Shown: positions 1 to 9,162 of the stretch, piece by piece
Layout of the letters: each line of letters begins with the position of its first letter
Numbering within the stretch: position 1 is the stretch's first letter
Origin: Nitrosopumilus piranensis
GTDB lineage: Archaea > Thermoproteota > Nitrososphaeria > Nitrososphaerales > Nitrosopumilaceae
DNA length: 64,000 nt
Assembly (NCBI RefSeq): GCF_000875775.1
Contig: NZ_CP010868.1
Span: forward strand, 248,001-312,000
Direction of reading: 5' to 3'
Translations under genes and position numbers: made by a program
The notes under the pieces: generated by a model
Told to the model about the DNA's origin: nothing
Databases searched by the model: none
What the model saw: only the letters and a program-made list of their open reading frames with translations

Positions 1-1125
1 CAGTTTTTTATAGTTCATCAAGATTCTAATTTTCTTGATGAACAATATAGTGTATTTGGAAGAATTGTAACTGAGGAAAGCTTTGAAACACTTGATAAAA
101 TTGCATCTGTTCCTACTGGGGATAAAGACATTCCTCTAAATCCAGAACAAGTTAGAATTACCAAAGTTTCAGTTGTGCCACGTTCTGAAATTCCTGATAT
201 ACTTGAATTAACAGAGCCTGAGCGAATACAAACTAGTGTTTTACCACCTACTGGAAACCAACAATTTGAAAGTGAAGAGTATGATATTACGTTTAATATG
301 CCTGAAGGCTGGCTCTTACAACAACCAGAAAAAACACAAGAAAACTCACCTGATTTTGTTGCAGTAGGGCCTAAAATTGGAGAAATGAACCCTGTCTTTT
401 CTCTTACAATTATCCCTACTAATCAAAAAAGTATGGATGATCTAATTTCTGAAAAAATTGAACAATTAACCCAAGTTATTGAAACGGGACAATTGAATCT
501 AATCTCAAAGGAACAAACTACAATTAATGGAAATGATGCATATGTAATTAATGCAGAAGGGATCTTTTCTGCTAACAATCAAACTTACAATGTAAAATTT
601 AAGGAAGTGATGATTTATGATTCAGATGATTATTACACTTTTTCATATAGTAATGGAATAGATGATTTTGATTCTCAACTTGAAAGATTTGATGAAACAA
701 TAAATTCTTTTAAAAAATTATCTGAGGAATCCCCAACTAATGGATCTGATGAAAATGGTGGGTGTCTAATTGCAACTGCTACATTTGGTTCTGAAATGGC
801 GCCACAGGTTCAAAAACTAAGAGAACTTAGAGATAACACTATTCTTGCAACAGAGTCAGGAACTACATTTATGAGTGGATTTAACCAACTGTACTATTCA
901 TTTTCTCCTATGATATCTGATTTAGAGCGTGAATCCCCACTATTCAAAGAAATTGTAAAATTATCAATCACTCCGATGTTGTCTACTCTTTCACTACTAA
1001 ATTATGTTGAAATTAATTCTGAACAAGAAATGATCTCTTATGGTGTAAGCATTATTCTAATGAATATTGGAATGTATTTTGCTGCACCTGCAATAATCAT
1101 CTATAAAATTAGAAAATTAAACTAA
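1..1125 (+). CDS. Cyclophilin / PsbP-like / CFI-box fusion protein (5' partial)
   Basis: The reading frame is open from base 1, so the gene begins upstream of the window and 374 codons are visible. Codons 1-58 read like the end of a cyclophilin peptidyl-prolyl isomerase (QFFIVHQD, then YSVFGRIV and LDKIAS). Codons about 90-245 resemble the PsbP/DUF1795 fold (YDITFNMPEGW near its start). From codon 253 a glycine-cysteine motif (GGCLIATATFGSE) marks a CFI-box C-terminal domain, with hydrophobic stretches near the end. A GTG at 175 could be taken for a start but lies inside the cyclophilin-to-linker continuation. Probably exported or membrane-associated; the N-terminus is not visible. It converges tail to tail with ndh, with no gap. 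Confidence 0.8.
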   Translation, partial: QFFIVHQDSNFLDEQYSVFGRIVTEESFETLDKIASVPTGDKDIPLNPEQVRITKVSVVPRSEIPDILELTEPERIQTSVLPPTGNQQFESEEYDITFNMPEGWLLQQPEKTQENSPDFVAVGPKIGEMNPVFSLTIIPTNQKSMDDLISEKIEQLTQVIETGQLNLISKEQTTINGNDAYVINAEGIFSANNQTYNVKFKEVMIYDSDDYYTFSYSNGIDDFDSQLERFDETINSFKKLSEESPTNGSDENGGCLIATATFGSEMAPQVQKLRELRDNTILATESGTTFMSGFNQLYYSFSPMISDLERESPLFKEIVKLSITPMLSTLSLLNYVEINSEQEMISYGVSIILMNIGMYFAAPAIIIYKIRKLN

Positions 1126-2481
1126 CTACCAAACATCATCGACTTCATCAAGTACTTTGTATTCTTTTTCTGGCTCACGTCTCATGAATTTTAGTCTAGA
1201 AATATCTCTATCAAAAATTGCATCAGCTGTCCAGTCTAAAAATACTCTAAATCGTTTATCCCATGTTGGAATTTTGGAGAGGTAAATGTTTCTCCAAAGG
1301 AACCATGCAAAGATACCGTGAATATTCATCCCTAAAAATGATGCAATACCTGTTCTCTTTCCAATAATTGCCATCTGGCCTTTTGATTTATACAAGAATT
1401 CTGTTTTTTCCTTATTTCTTATCAGGGCATAAAGATTTTTTGCTGCAATCTTTGCCTGAGCTTCTGCAATTTGTGCAGTTGGTGCAAATGGTCTTTGAGT
1501 GTTAGGGTCCATAAATAATGCACAATCCCCAATTGCAAAAACACCTGGAAAATCATTTACTTCCAAATTCTTATCAATGATAATTTTTCCTTTGTCTGTT
1601 TTGAATAATGATCTTTTGATAGTATTAACCGGTGTAACACCTGCAGTCCATATTACAGTCTTTGATTGAATTGAACTTACGATCGAATCATCTACTGCAT
1701 CTTTATCAACATCTAACCTCTTTATCATGACTTCATCACCATTAAAACTAGTAACAGCTGTTTGCAACTTTATTTCAATTCCATGTTCTGTTAGTTTTTC
1801 TTGTGCAAATTTTGCAAGGCTTTCAGAAAAACCAGGTAAAATGTTTGGTAATGCCTCTAACACAACAACTCGAATATCTTCTTTTTTGATATTTGGGTAA
1901 TATTTTCTAACATCTAACAAAAGATCCATTATTTCTCCTGCTGTCTCTATCCCTGCAAACCCCCCTCCAACAACAACAAATGTTAGAAGACTATGTTTTA
2001 GAATTGGATTAGTTTCATTTTCTGCCTGCTCCAACATGTCTATCATTCTATTTCTAACCATGACTGCATCATTGAGCGTCTTCATCTGGTAGGCATTTTT
2101 CTCAAGATCACTCATTCCAAAAAAGTTGGTTTCACTTCCTAATGCTACAACAAGAAAATCATAATGAAGTGAAATGCCTCTCTTATTTCCACTTCCCCAC
2201 AAATTTACAATCTTCCCATAGGGATCAATATTTTTGACTCTGCCTTCATAGAAAATTGCTTTTTTTGTAATTGTTCTAATTGGCATTACAATATGTCTAG
2301 TTTCAATCATTCCAGATGCTACTTGGGGCAGCATTGGAGTAAACAAAAGAAAATTATCTTCACTTACTAAAACAATCTCAATTTCTGACTCATTTTTGAA
2401 ATATTCCTCTAATTGCCTAGTACATTGCAAGCCTGCAAAACCCCCTCCTAGAATAACAATTTTCTTCTTATTTCGGGCCAT
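1126..2481 (-). CDS. ndh: Type II NADH dehydrogenase (FAD-dependent)
   Basis: A 451-residue single-subunit pyridine nucleotide-disulfide oxidoreductase. GGGFAG at residues 12-17 binds FAD, a second VVGGGFAG near 170 binds NAD(P)H, and FAIGDCA near 318 is the second FAD contact. The C-terminal segment (FAWFLWRNIYLSK onward) is aromatic and amphipathic, as in membrane-bound NDH-2. Expected role: electron transfer from NADH to quinone without proton pumping, on the cytoplasmic face of the membrane. Sulfide:quinone reductase is a related alternative, but the NDH-2-like C-terminus argues against it. The ATG start is followed by a Lys/Arg-rich leader directly before the first glycine loop. Confidence 0.85.
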   Translation of the reverse strand: MARNKKKIVILGGGFAGLQCTRQLEEYFKNESEIEIVLVSEDNFLLFTPMLPQVASGMIETRHIVMPIRTITKKAIFYEGRVKNIDPYGKIVNLWGSGNKRGISLHYDFLVVALGSETNFFGMSDLEKNAYQMKTLNDAVMVRNRMIDMLEQAENETNPILKHSLLTFVVVGGGFAGIETAGEIMDLLLDVRKYYPNIKKEDIRVVVLEALPNILPGFSESLAKFAQEKLTEHGIEIKLQTAVTSFNGDEVMIKRLDVDKDAVDDSIVSSIQSKTVIWTAGVTPVNTIKRSLFKTDKGKIIIDKNLEVNDFPGVFAIGDCALFMDPNTQRPFAPTAQIAEAQAKIAAKNLYALIRNKEKTEFLYKSKGQMAIIGKRTGIASFLGMNIHGIFAWFLWRNIYLSKIPTWDKRFRVFLDWTADAIFDRDISRLKFMRREPEKEYKVLDEVDDVW

Positions 2482-2554
2482 TTGCTTTACCCATAAAAAT
2501 ACTGAATATATCCTATGAGTTTATTTCTCATAAAATATGAGTGCGTACCTGTTA

Positions 2555-3220
2555 TTAGGCCCTCATAATATCTGAATGTAAAATCTCATATGCCCTTGAT
2601 GCGTCTTTTTCATTCAGAATAATTATGATGTTATCCTGGCTGAAAAAAGCATTAACTAGTTCGATGCCATTTGCATGTAAAACTTCTGCGACATAAGAAA
2701 CCACATCTGACTGATTCTGTGAATTTGGTATTGTGATCTTAATTTTTGCAAGACCTGTACTGAACACATTTTCTCTATCTGAAACATTATCAAAAATTTG
2801 CCTAATGTCTTCCATATCTTCTGTGAGAAACCTAAAGGAGTCAGACATTCTAAAAAATTCATAATTATTAGTAATCTTTGAGAATTTATCCAAAATCACC
2901 ATTGGATCCATTTGATTAGAATCTTTAATTGAAAATTTAATATCCATTATTCCATCAGTTAATGCCAATCTAGCATTCTTCAAAACCGACTCTTCCTTTA
3001 CCTCTTCTTTAACTTCAAATGAATCTGCATATCTCTTAATTGCTACAACAATTGTATTGAGGTTAACACGATTTCCAAGAATTCTTTCTATCTCTGGTTG
3101 GATCTTTACTGCTAATGCTGTGTAATTTATCAAATCCATCTTCATACAATCATAAATTGAACGATTTCTAGTGATTATCTCTCTGACTACTTCAGGCACA
3201 GACATACTGGCAACTCTCAT
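2555..3220 (-). CDS. ACT-like domain protein, function unknown
   Basis: A 221-residue protein without signal peptide or membrane segment. The N-terminal part (about 1-75) is helical and could be a DNA- or protein-binding region (VREIITRNRSIYDCMK). The C-terminal half shows the alternating strand-helix pattern of ACT domains (VVSYVAEVLHANGIELVNAF then DNIIIILNEKDASRAYEIL), as in aspartate kinase-type amino-acid sensors. It may be a thaumarchaeal ligand-sensing regulator; this is inferred from the fold pattern only. It is divergent from hsp20 with about 100 bases between them. Confidence 0.7.
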   Translation of the reverse strand: MRVASMSVPEVVREIITRNRSIYDCMKMDLINYTALAVKIQPEIERILGNRVNLNTIVVAIKRYADSFEVKEEVKEESVLKNARLALTDGIMDIKFSIKDSNQMDPMVILDKFSKITNNYEFFRMSDSFRFLTEDMEDIRQIFDNVSDRENVFSTGLAKIKITIPNSQNQSDVVSYVAEVLHANGIELVNAFFSQDNIIIILNEKDASRAYEILHSDIMRA

Positions 3221-3330
3221 TAAGATTATTATATAATGTCAGTTATAATAGCATTATGTAAGAAATCAAAGAAATATCAATAATCTTTATATAATGTCAT
3301 ATACATTACATATTATAGGTGAATATGACA
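3221..3330. promoter_or_regulatory. Divergent promoter region with a 12-bp direct repeat
   Basis: The stretch between the ACT-like gene and hsp20 is extremely AT-rich. TATATAATGTCA occurs twice in the same orientation, at 3230-3241 and 3288-3299. The right copy overlaps the TATA element (TTTATATA at 3286-3293) expected to place hsp20 transcription start near 3316. The left copy overlaps the region expected to drive the leftward gene. A repeat covering both TATA boxes suggests shared control, for example by a heat-shock regulator or a particular TFB. Confidence 0.5.
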
Positions 3331-3822
3331 ATGTTCTTTGATAGCGAAATTGATAGAATCTTCAAAAAAATGTCAAGATCTTTTTTTGATACGGATGACA
3401 TTTTTGAGGAATTCAATAGAAATGGTTCTGAATCGGGTCCATTTTACTATGGTTACACCATGACCGTAGGTCCAGATGGGAAACCAATTGTAAAGGAATA
3501 TGGAAATGTCAAACCAGGCCAACTTCCAACTTCTGATGCACGAGAACCAATCGTTGACACAATTGTTGATGAAAAAGACAAAGTCGTAAAACTCATAGCT
3601 GAGATGCCAGGAGTTGAAAAGACTGATGTCAAAATTGTTGTTGACAACAAGGTTGTAGATCTTTCTGCAGAACATGGTGATAAGAAATATCATGCAAAAG
3701 TTCCACTACAACACAAAGTTGATGAGAATTCTGCAAAGGCTTCCTACAAAAACGGAATTCTACAACTAGTCTTCAAATTAGTTGAAGAAAAACCTACGGG
3801 TAAAAAGGTGGAGGTTGAATAA
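3331..3822 (+). CDS. hsp20: Small heat shock protein, Hsp20/alpha-crystallin family
   Basis: An ATP-independent chaperone of about 163 residues. The alpha-crystallin domain lies in the second half (DTIVDEKDKVVKLIAEMPGV, then a hydrophobic last strand GILQLVFKLVEE). Starts at GTG 3319, ATG 3325 and ATG 3331 are all in frame. GGTGA at 3318-3322 sits 8 nt before ATG 3331, which I favour; leaderless use of 3319 or 3325 is also possible given the TATA at 3286. The next gene, cdc48, follows after 28 bases, so the two likely form a proteostasis operon. Confidence 0.85.
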   Translation: MFFDSEIDRIFKKMSRSFFDTDDIFEEFNRNGSESGPFYYGYTMTVGPDGKPIVKEYGNVKPGQLPTSDAREPIVDTIVDEKDKVVKLIAEMPGVEKTDVKIVVDNKVVDLSAEHGDKKYHAKVPLQHKVDENSAKASYKNGILQLVFKLVEEKPTGKKVEVE

Positions 3823-3850
3823 ACCCCCCAAAAATTTTTGAGGTGAGAAA

Positions 3851-5986
3851 ATGAGTGAAATTATTTTAAAAGTTGATGAAATTCCACAACAACATGTTGG
3901 TAGAGGAAGAGCCATAGTTGATCCGAAAATTATTGAAGATCAAAATTGGAATACTGGACAAATCTTAGAATTAACATATAATAAAAAAACACATGTAAAA
4001 CTTTGGCCAGGAAATCCTGAAGATTATGGAACTGGAATTATCAAAATTGATGGAATGACAAGGCAAAATATTGGTGCAGGTATTGGTGATAAAATCTCAT
4101 TAAAATCAGTTTCAGCTGCAAATGCAGAACAAATTGTTTTATCTCCTACTGAAAAAATTTCAGCCGAAGGACTACAAGAGTATATGACTTATAATTATCT
4201 TAATCACGTTTTTACAACTGGAGATACACTATCTCTTAATACGCAGATGGGTGGACGAGTTCAATTTATTGTAACTAGCACAAAGCCATCAAAACCAGTA
4301 ATTGTTACTGAAAGCACTGCATTCAAGCTTGGAACAATGACAAAGGCAGTTGATGCATCTGTTCCAAGAATAACCTATGATGAATTAGGTGGTCTCAAAA
4401 ATGAAGTACAAAAAATTCGTGAGATGATTGAACTACCTATGAGACATCCTGAACTATTTGATAAAATAGGTGTAGAAGCGCCAAAAGGAGTCCTACTATA
4501 TGGTCCACCTGGTACTGGAAAAACCCTTCTTGCAAAAGCAGTAGCAGGAGAAACTAATGCCCACTTTATCTCTCTAAGTGGTCCTGAAATCATGGGCAAA
4601 TATTATGGAGAAAGTGAAGAAAAAATTAGAGAAATTTTCAAGCAAGCTGAAGAAAATTCTCCAAGTATTGTATTCATTGATGAAATAGACTCTATTGCCC
4701 CAAAACGAGATGAAGTCTCTGGAGAAGTTGAAAAGAGAATTGTTTCTCAATTATTGACACTGATGGATGGAATGAAATCTAGAGGTAAAGTGGTGGTGAT
4801 TGCAGCTACAAACAGACCAGACTCTATTGATCCAGCTCTTAGAAGGCCAGGTAGATTTGATAGAGAAATTGAAATTGGAATTCCTGATGATGAAGGAAGA
4901 TTTGAAATTCTATCCATACATACACGTGGAATGCCAATTGATGAAAAAGTTGATCTAAAACAAATTTCAAAGACGACACATGGATTTGTTGGAGCTGATT
5001 TAGAAGTATTATCCAAAGAAGCTGCCATGAGATCACTTCGCAGAATTCTTCCTGAAATTGATCTTGATGAAGAAAAAATCTCATCAGAACTTCTTCAAAA
5101 GATTCAGATTACAAGTGAGGACTTTAGGGACGCACTAAAAGAGGTAAGACCTAGTGCACTACGCGAAGTCCAAGTGCAAATTCCTGATGTTGGTTGGGAT
5201 GATGTTGGTGGTCTTGATGAACTAAAAGAAGAATTGCGTGAAGCAATTGAATGGCCAATTAAACACAAAGAAGCATTTGACTATGTTGATGTTGAAACAC
5301 CAAAAGGAATCTTACTCCATGGTCCACCTGGAACTGGTAAGACATTGATTGCAAAAGCACTTGCAAAAATGACCGAGTCTAACTTTATCAGCATAAAGGG
5401 ACCTGAATTGCTTTCAAAATGGGTAGGTGAATCCGAAAAAGGAGTCAGAGAGATTTTCAGAAAAGCACGACAAGCTGCACCATGTATAATTTTCTTAGAT
5501 GAAGTTGATGCACTTGTACCACGAAGAGGTAGCGGCGGTTCTGAATCACATGTAACAGAAAGTGTGGTGTCTCAAATTCTAACTGAGATTGATGGTCTTG
5601 AAGAACTACATAACGTATTGATAATTGGTGCAACAAATCGGTTAGATATTGTAGATGAAGCCCTACTTAGACCTGGAAGATTTGACAGAATCATTGAAGT
5701 TCCAAATCCTGATTCTAAAGGAAGACGACATATCTTTGAAATTCATACCAAAAAGAAGCCTCTTGCAAGTGATGTAAACATTGCAAAACTTGTAGAGTTG
5801 ACAGATGGATTCAGTGGTGCAGAGATTGCAGCAGTTGCAAATAGAGCAGCAATTACAGCACTTAAGAAATATGTTAGCGGAAACACACAAAATGTAAAAG
5901 ATATCAAGATATCTCAGCAAGAACTAATTGACGCAATCGATAAAGTAAAGCCTCAAAAGAAAGAGGCTCACCCACTACTTCCATAA
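3851..5986 (+). CDS. cdc48: AAA+ ATPase, Cdc48/p97/VAT family
   Basis: At 711 residues this has the full Cdc48 layout: an N-domain with double-psi barrel (about 1-170) and two AAA modules. Walker A GPPGTGKT occurs at about 218 (D1) and 491 (D2), with Walker B IVFIDEID and IIFLDEVD. It unfolds proteins for degradation or disassembly. The C-terminus ends in HPLLP and lacks the HbYX motif used by proteasome-docking ATPases. GGTGA lies 4 nt before the ATG. Co-directional with hsp20, 28 bases upstream. Confidence 0.95.
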   Translation: MSEIILKVDEIPQQHVGRGRAIVDPKIIEDQNWNTGQILELTYNKKTHVKLWPGNPEDYGTGIIKIDGMTRQNIGAGIGDKISLKSVSAANAEQIVLSPTEKISAEGLQEYMTYNYLNHVFTTGDTLSLNTQMGGRVQFIVTSTKPSKPVIVTESTAFKLGTMTKAVDASVPRITYDELGGLKNEVQKIREMIELPMRHPELFDKIGVEAPKGVLLYGPPGTGKTLLAKAVAGETNAHFISLSGPEIMGKYYGESEEKIREIFKQAEENSPSIVFIDEIDSIAPKRDEVSGEVEKRIVSQLLTLMDGMKSRGKVVVIAATNRPDSIDPALRRPGRFDREIEIGIPDDEGRFEILSIHTRGMPIDEKVDLKQISKTTHGFVGADLEVLSKEAAMRSLRRILPEIDLDEEKISSELLQKIQITSEDFRDALKEVRPSALREVQVQIPDVGWDDVGGLDELKEELREAIEWPIKHKEAFDYVDVETPKGILLHGPPGTGKTLIAKALAKMTESNFISIKGPELLSKWVGESEKGVREIFRKARQAAPCIIFLDEVDALVPRRGSGGSESHVTESVVSQILTEIDGLEELHNVLIIGATNRLDIVDEALLRPGRFDRIIEVPNPDSKGRRHIFEIHTKKKPLASDVNIAKLVELTDGFSGAEIAAVANRAAITALKKYVSGNTQNVKDIKISQQELIDAIDKVKPQKKEAHPLLP

Positions 5987-6008
5987 AATAGTCTAAATAC
6001 TAAAGAAA

Positions 6009-6239
6009 ATGAGAAAAAACATGAAACTGTATCTTGATTTTGACCCATGCCAAGAATGTAATACCATGATGGCAGAGCTAAGCAGTCCCGAGATGTTATT
6101 TGCTGATGAAAAAACTAGGGCAGATGAATCTGCAAAATTTCTTAGACACTTAACATACAATCACAACGAAGTGGTTCAAGCCGTAATGGATGATCTCCCA
6201 AAACAAAAAAGAGATCAAGAGCCTGATTTCTACAAGTAA
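6009..6239 (+). CDS. Small conserved-looking protein with a CxxC motif
   Basis: A 76-residue acidic, soluble protein just downstream of cdc48. One CQEC motif at about 14-17 could contribute to metal binding, but no second pair is present. The sequence after it is helical and rich in charged residues. ATG at 6021 is an alternative start four codons in. I do not recognise the family. Confidence 0.6.
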   Translation: MRKNMKLYLDFDPCQECNTMMAELSSPEMLFADEKTRADESAKFLRHLTYNHNEVVQAVMDDLPKQKRDQEPDFYK

Positions 6240-6312
6240 CCTTCTTTTTCATTATTAACAATGAATAATCATATTCATATACAAAATTACTTTAATCTTT
6301 TTGGGATAAAAA

Positions 6313-6747
6313 ATGAAAATTAGTTTTGTGTTTGGATTATCTGTTATAGTAATGTCATTTGGCATGCAACCACTGTTTGCAGCTGAAACTGAGCAAGAAC
6401 CAGAACCTCCAGAAATTCCTGGACCTTCACCAGAACCCAAACCAATACCGCTACCAGAACCAGAACCTGCCCCTAATCCATTTCCTGAAGAAACTGAATC
6501 AGAAAAAATTCAAAGGCTAACTGAAGAAAATGAAAAACTCAAACAACAAAACAAGAATCTTCAAGGCCAGATCTCTACTCTAAAGAATGAAAAATCGGGT
6601 TTGCAAGCCCAAATATCTGAATTACAAGAAAAGATAAAGAGTCTAAAAGAAATTACAATGGAACAACTTCGTGTAATCATGGATTTAGTAAATCAACTAA
6701 AAGAAGTATTTTATGAAAAAATAATTTCTCCTACAATTAACATGTAG
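6313..6747 (+). CDS. Secreted Pro/Glu-rich coiled-coil protein
   Basis: A 144-residue protein with an N-terminal signal peptide (MKISFVFGLSVIVMSFG, cleavage probably after the Ala-Ala near 24). A proline/glutamate repeat region follows (EPEPPEIPGPSPEPKP, about 25-57), then a long heptad-type coiled coil (about 58-130, for example LTEENEKLKQQNKNLQGQ). This layout fits a cell-surface spacer or stalk. An AT-rich TATA-like tract lies about 25 nt before the start. No enzymatic domain is visible. Confidence 0.75.
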   Translation: MKISFVFGLSVIVMSFGMQPLFAAETEQEPEPPEIPGPSPEPKPIPLPEPEPAPNPFPEETESEKIQRLTEENEKLKQQNKNLQGQISTLKNEKSGLQAQISELQEKIKSLKEITMEQLRVIMDLVNQLKEVFYEKIISPTINM

Positions 6748-6762
6748 GATATTTTGGACTTT

Positions 6763-7683
6763 TTACTCATCAAGCTTTAATGTTTTCTTAATCAACATAG
6801 CTCTGTTTCGTATTGTAACATCACTTACTCCTGCCTCTAATGAGAATTTTTTCTGACTGATTTTCTCACCATTAATTATACATGAGATGTATAATGATGC
6901 AGCAGCCTGTGCAACTGGATGCTTTCCAGCAGTGATCTTTTTTTCCTCACAGCGCTTTAGTATTTCAAACGCTCCTCGTTTGGTCTTTTCTTTCAAATTC
7001 ATGTTGTTTGAAATTTTTGAGATAAATGAGGATGTGTCATACTGATTAAGATTCAATCCAAGCCTTTTGATTATGGTTCTCAAATCTCGGGAAAGTATTC
7101 TTCTTTCTACATTACCAGCATCTGCAATGTCGTCTAATGTTCGTGGAATATTGTTTTCTCTACATGCTGCATACAAAGAGGCTGAAATCAATGATGTCAT
7201 TGTTCTACCTCGTGTTAATTTTGCACTAACTGTTTTTCTGTAAATATAGGCAGCACTCTCCACAACATTGTCTGGTATTCCCAACTTTGTCTTCATTGAA
7301 TGAAGCAAAGTAAATGCCTTGCTCAAAGTAGCAGTTTTTCTTGATTTGCTCCTTTGATCCCATGTTCGGAGTCTATTGAATTCATATTTTGTTTTACTTG
7401 ATAATGCATTTCCTGAAGAATCTTTGTTGTTTCCAATTATAGTTGATAGTCCTTTATCAAACATCGTTAGTGATGTTGCAGGACCTGTTCTCGTTTGCTT
7501 CATAAAGTCTTCCTGAGTGTAACCGTTGTTTTCATATGATGCGTCAGCTAAGTTTTGCACTAGGATAAGACCGCAACCCCCACAAACAATTTCTCCTCTT
7601 TCAGAATCTGTTATTGCAGGGTAGGTTTTGCAAGCGTCTAGTTTACACTTGACATCATAATCATTTGAATAATTTTCTACCAC
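6763..7683 (-). CDS. tfb: Transcription initiation factor TFB, divergent zinc ribbon
   Basis: At 306 residues this has a TFIIB-like core: two cyclin repeats (about 105-205 and 210-300) recognisable from AAYIYRK, SASLYAACR, HPVAQAAASLY and VSDVTIRNR. It recruits RNA polymerase to TATA promoters with TBP. The N-terminal zinc ribbon has Cys at 13, 18, 34 and 37, so the first pair is C-x4-C rather than the usual C-x2-C. The start is GTG. A more canonical TFB lies at 10855, and multiple TFBs are known in thaumarchaea. Confidence 0.9.
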   Translation of the reverse strand: MVENYSNDYDVKCKLDACKTYPAITDSERGEIVCGGCGLILVQNLADASYENNGYTQEDFMKQTRTGPATSLTMFDKGLSTIIGNNKDSSGNALSSKTKYEFNRLRTWDQRSKSRKTATLSKAFTLLHSMKTKLGIPDNVVESAAYIYRKTVSAKLTRGRTMTSLISASLYAACRENNIPRTLDDIADAGNVERRILSRDLRTIIKRLGLNLNQYDTSSFISKISNNMNLKEKTKRGAFEILKRCEEKKITAGKHPVAQAAASLYISCIINGEKISQKKFSLEAGVSDVTIRNRAMLIKKTLKLDE

Positions 7684-7859
7684 TGTTGCCTATTATTGGT
7701 CAACATAAAATAAAAACAAAGTGTTATAGGAAAATTTGTAATCAAAACTAAACTTTGCAAACCAAAAATTCCTAATCTTTTTAGAAAAATAACTTCCTGA
7801 AAGTTATACATCATACATTGTATTAAATGTTAAAAATGAAAAAGAAATTATTTTAAAAA

Positions 7860-8051
7860 TTATTTTCTAATTGATTCTAAAGAATGGCCACGATTTTGAA
7901 TCATTTGTGTAACTGCTTCTACAGTATAATCGATTCCGTGTTCTTCTTCAAAATGATTTCTTAGTTTCTCAATTGTGCTGACAGATTTTTCTTCATCAAT
8001 TTCATATTGACATTCAAAACCATAGTCTTCGCATCTTAGTTTGAGGGTCAT
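7860..8051 (-). CDS. DUF1059-like small protein
   Basis: A 63-residue protein matching the pattern of the DUF1059 family: LRCEDYGFECQYEI near the start, then a helix ending in EEEHG and a final helix. The two Cys (7 and 13) are the conserved pair of that family. Its role is not established. It is monocistronic and divergent from the FluC gene region. A TATA-like TTTTTATAGG lies upstream on its strand. Confidence 0.75.
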   Translation of the reverse strand: MTLKLRCEDYGFECQYEIDEEKSVSTIEKLRNHFEEEHGIDYTVEAVTQMIQNRGHSLESIRK

Positions 8052-8104
8052 TCAGTCTGGGACAAATATTGAACCTATAAAAACTATAGACATGTATTCC
8101 ACAC

Positions 8105-8126
8105 CAAAACGAAATTAGGCGTTTTG
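8105..8126. repeat. Short hairpin and flanking 9-bp direct repeats
   Basis: CAAAACG at 8105-8111 and CGTTTTG at 8120-8126 form a 7-bp stem. TTGAACCTA occurs at 8069-8077 and again at 8124-8132. Both lie between the DUF1059-like gene and the FluC gene, so they may be operator or terminator elements. Confidence 0.35.
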
Positions 8127-8178
8127 AACCTAAAATGTCTCAAATAGCACTAATAATGTCTGGTATTTTGATTCAGAT

Positions 8179-8558
8179 ATGAAGGATTAGAGTTTATCTT
8201 CCTTGCAGCAGGTTCTGTTCTTGGCGCATTTCTAAGATACAAAATTACAGAATCTCCTTTGATTTTCAATACATTACCACTAAACGTTTTGATAGTAAAT
8301 GTGATTGGCGCATTTATTCTTGGTGCGTTTATTGTTGTTTCACAACAATGGAATCTTGATGGAAGATATTCTCTTTTTGCGGCAATAGGATTTTGTGGTT
8401 CTCTTACAACAATGTCCTCATTTGCGCTTGATTCTACTAATTTATTAGAAAATAATCAGTATGGAACACTTGCAGCCAATATTGTTGCCAATATTGGATT
8501 ATCTATTGGAGCACTAATTGGAGGAAAATCATTAATGAGTGCAATAATCTCTAATTGA
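8179..8558 (+). CDS. crcB: FluC/CrcB fluoride channel with an apparent N-terminal frameshift
   Basis: The C-terminal 99 residues from TTG 8259 carry FluC hallmarks: VNVIGAF, GFCGSLTTMSSF and four hydrophobic helices. The missing first helix is also encoded (GLEFIFLAAGSVLGAFLRY from 8184), but in this frame no usual start exists downstream of the stop at 8169. The only well-placed ATG (8179) is one base out of frame: ATGAAGGATTAG would read correctly as ATGAAAGGATTAG. Either one A was lost (mutation or sequencing error in an A run) or an unusual start is used. FluC exports fluoride as a dual-topology dimer. Confidence 0.7.
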
Positions 8559-8564
8559 TTAGTA

Positions 8565-8792
8565 ATGGTTTACTCATATCAAGTCGTAAAATTTCAAACA
8601 ATTTCATTTGTTCAAGGTACTCATTGGTCACAATCACTAGGCGATAAAGGTATACTGTACAAATCACTCAAAGATCCATTTTCAAAATTAATTGTCCAAT
8701 CCAATGGTTCAAAAAAACTATTTCATGTCCCAAAAGATCGAACTGTAATTGTTACAAATGATACTGTTCATTTTCTAGGCGAATTGTCATAG
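8565..8792 (+). CDS. Hypothetical 75-aa protein downstream of FluC
   Basis: A short ORF starting 7 bases after the FluC stop and ending exactly where the next convergent gene's stop begins. No signal peptide or membrane segment; the pattern is beta-rich (YSYQVVKFQTISFVQG). I do not recognise it. Tight packing between two genes supports expression, possibly with FluC. Confidence 0.5.
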   Translation: MVYSYQVVKFQTISFVQGTHWSQSLGDKGILYKSLKDPFSKLIVQSNGSKKLFHVPKDRTVIVTNDTVHFLGELS

Positions 8793-9065
8793 TTATGCAA
8801 AAAAATGATCAATTTGATCTCTATACTTTAATGCAATCTTTCCAAAATCTGAAAAATCTTCTACAGTTGGATTTTTCATTCTCATTGCATATTGATTGAC
8901 AAATACAGACAAAGCACTTCCAATGATTAAATTGTATACTCCATCTGCAATATTATTTGAGTATGGAAATGCAACTTTGATAAATGGCAAATATGACTCT
9001 GTCTGAGATATCATTAACTTGATGTGCTTTTCAACAAATTCTTCTATATCTGAAGGTATTGCCAT
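8793..9065 (-). CDS. Hypothetical 90-aa helical protein
   Basis: A soluble, mostly helical protein that probably occurs in related thaumarchaea. It begins MAIPSDIEEFVEKHIKL and has a weakly hydrophobic centre (GVYNLIIGSALSVFVN) that could be one membrane-associated helix. No known motif. Its stop abuts the stop of the facing 75-aa gene. Confidence 0.6.
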   Translation of the reverse strand: MAIPSDIEEFVEKHIKLMISQTESYLPFIKVAFPYSNNIADGVYNLIIGSALSVFVNQYAMRMKNPTVEDFSDFGKIALKYRDQIDHFFA

Positions 9066-9162
9066 AATTTTACTAGTATTGATTTCTTATAAGTAGATCT
9101 TAGTGATGGGGTTTTAGATATAACACTACCAAAATCTAAATCCACAAAAAAAGAAAACAATC

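Noticed and set aside
3823-3850. Terminator hairpin between hsp20 and cdc48
   Set aside because: CAAAAATTTTTG is a palindrome, but it sits beside the GGTGA ribosome site of cdc48 and probably does not end transcription.
7789-7807. Hairpin ATAACTT/AAGTTAT as an RNA gene
   Set aside because: Only 7 bp in very AT-rich sequence; not distinguishable from chance or a weak terminator.
8052-8178. Fluoride riboswitch before crcB
   Set aside because: The gap has a short hairpin and repeats, but I could not find the conserved fluoride-riboswitch core or its pseudoknot.
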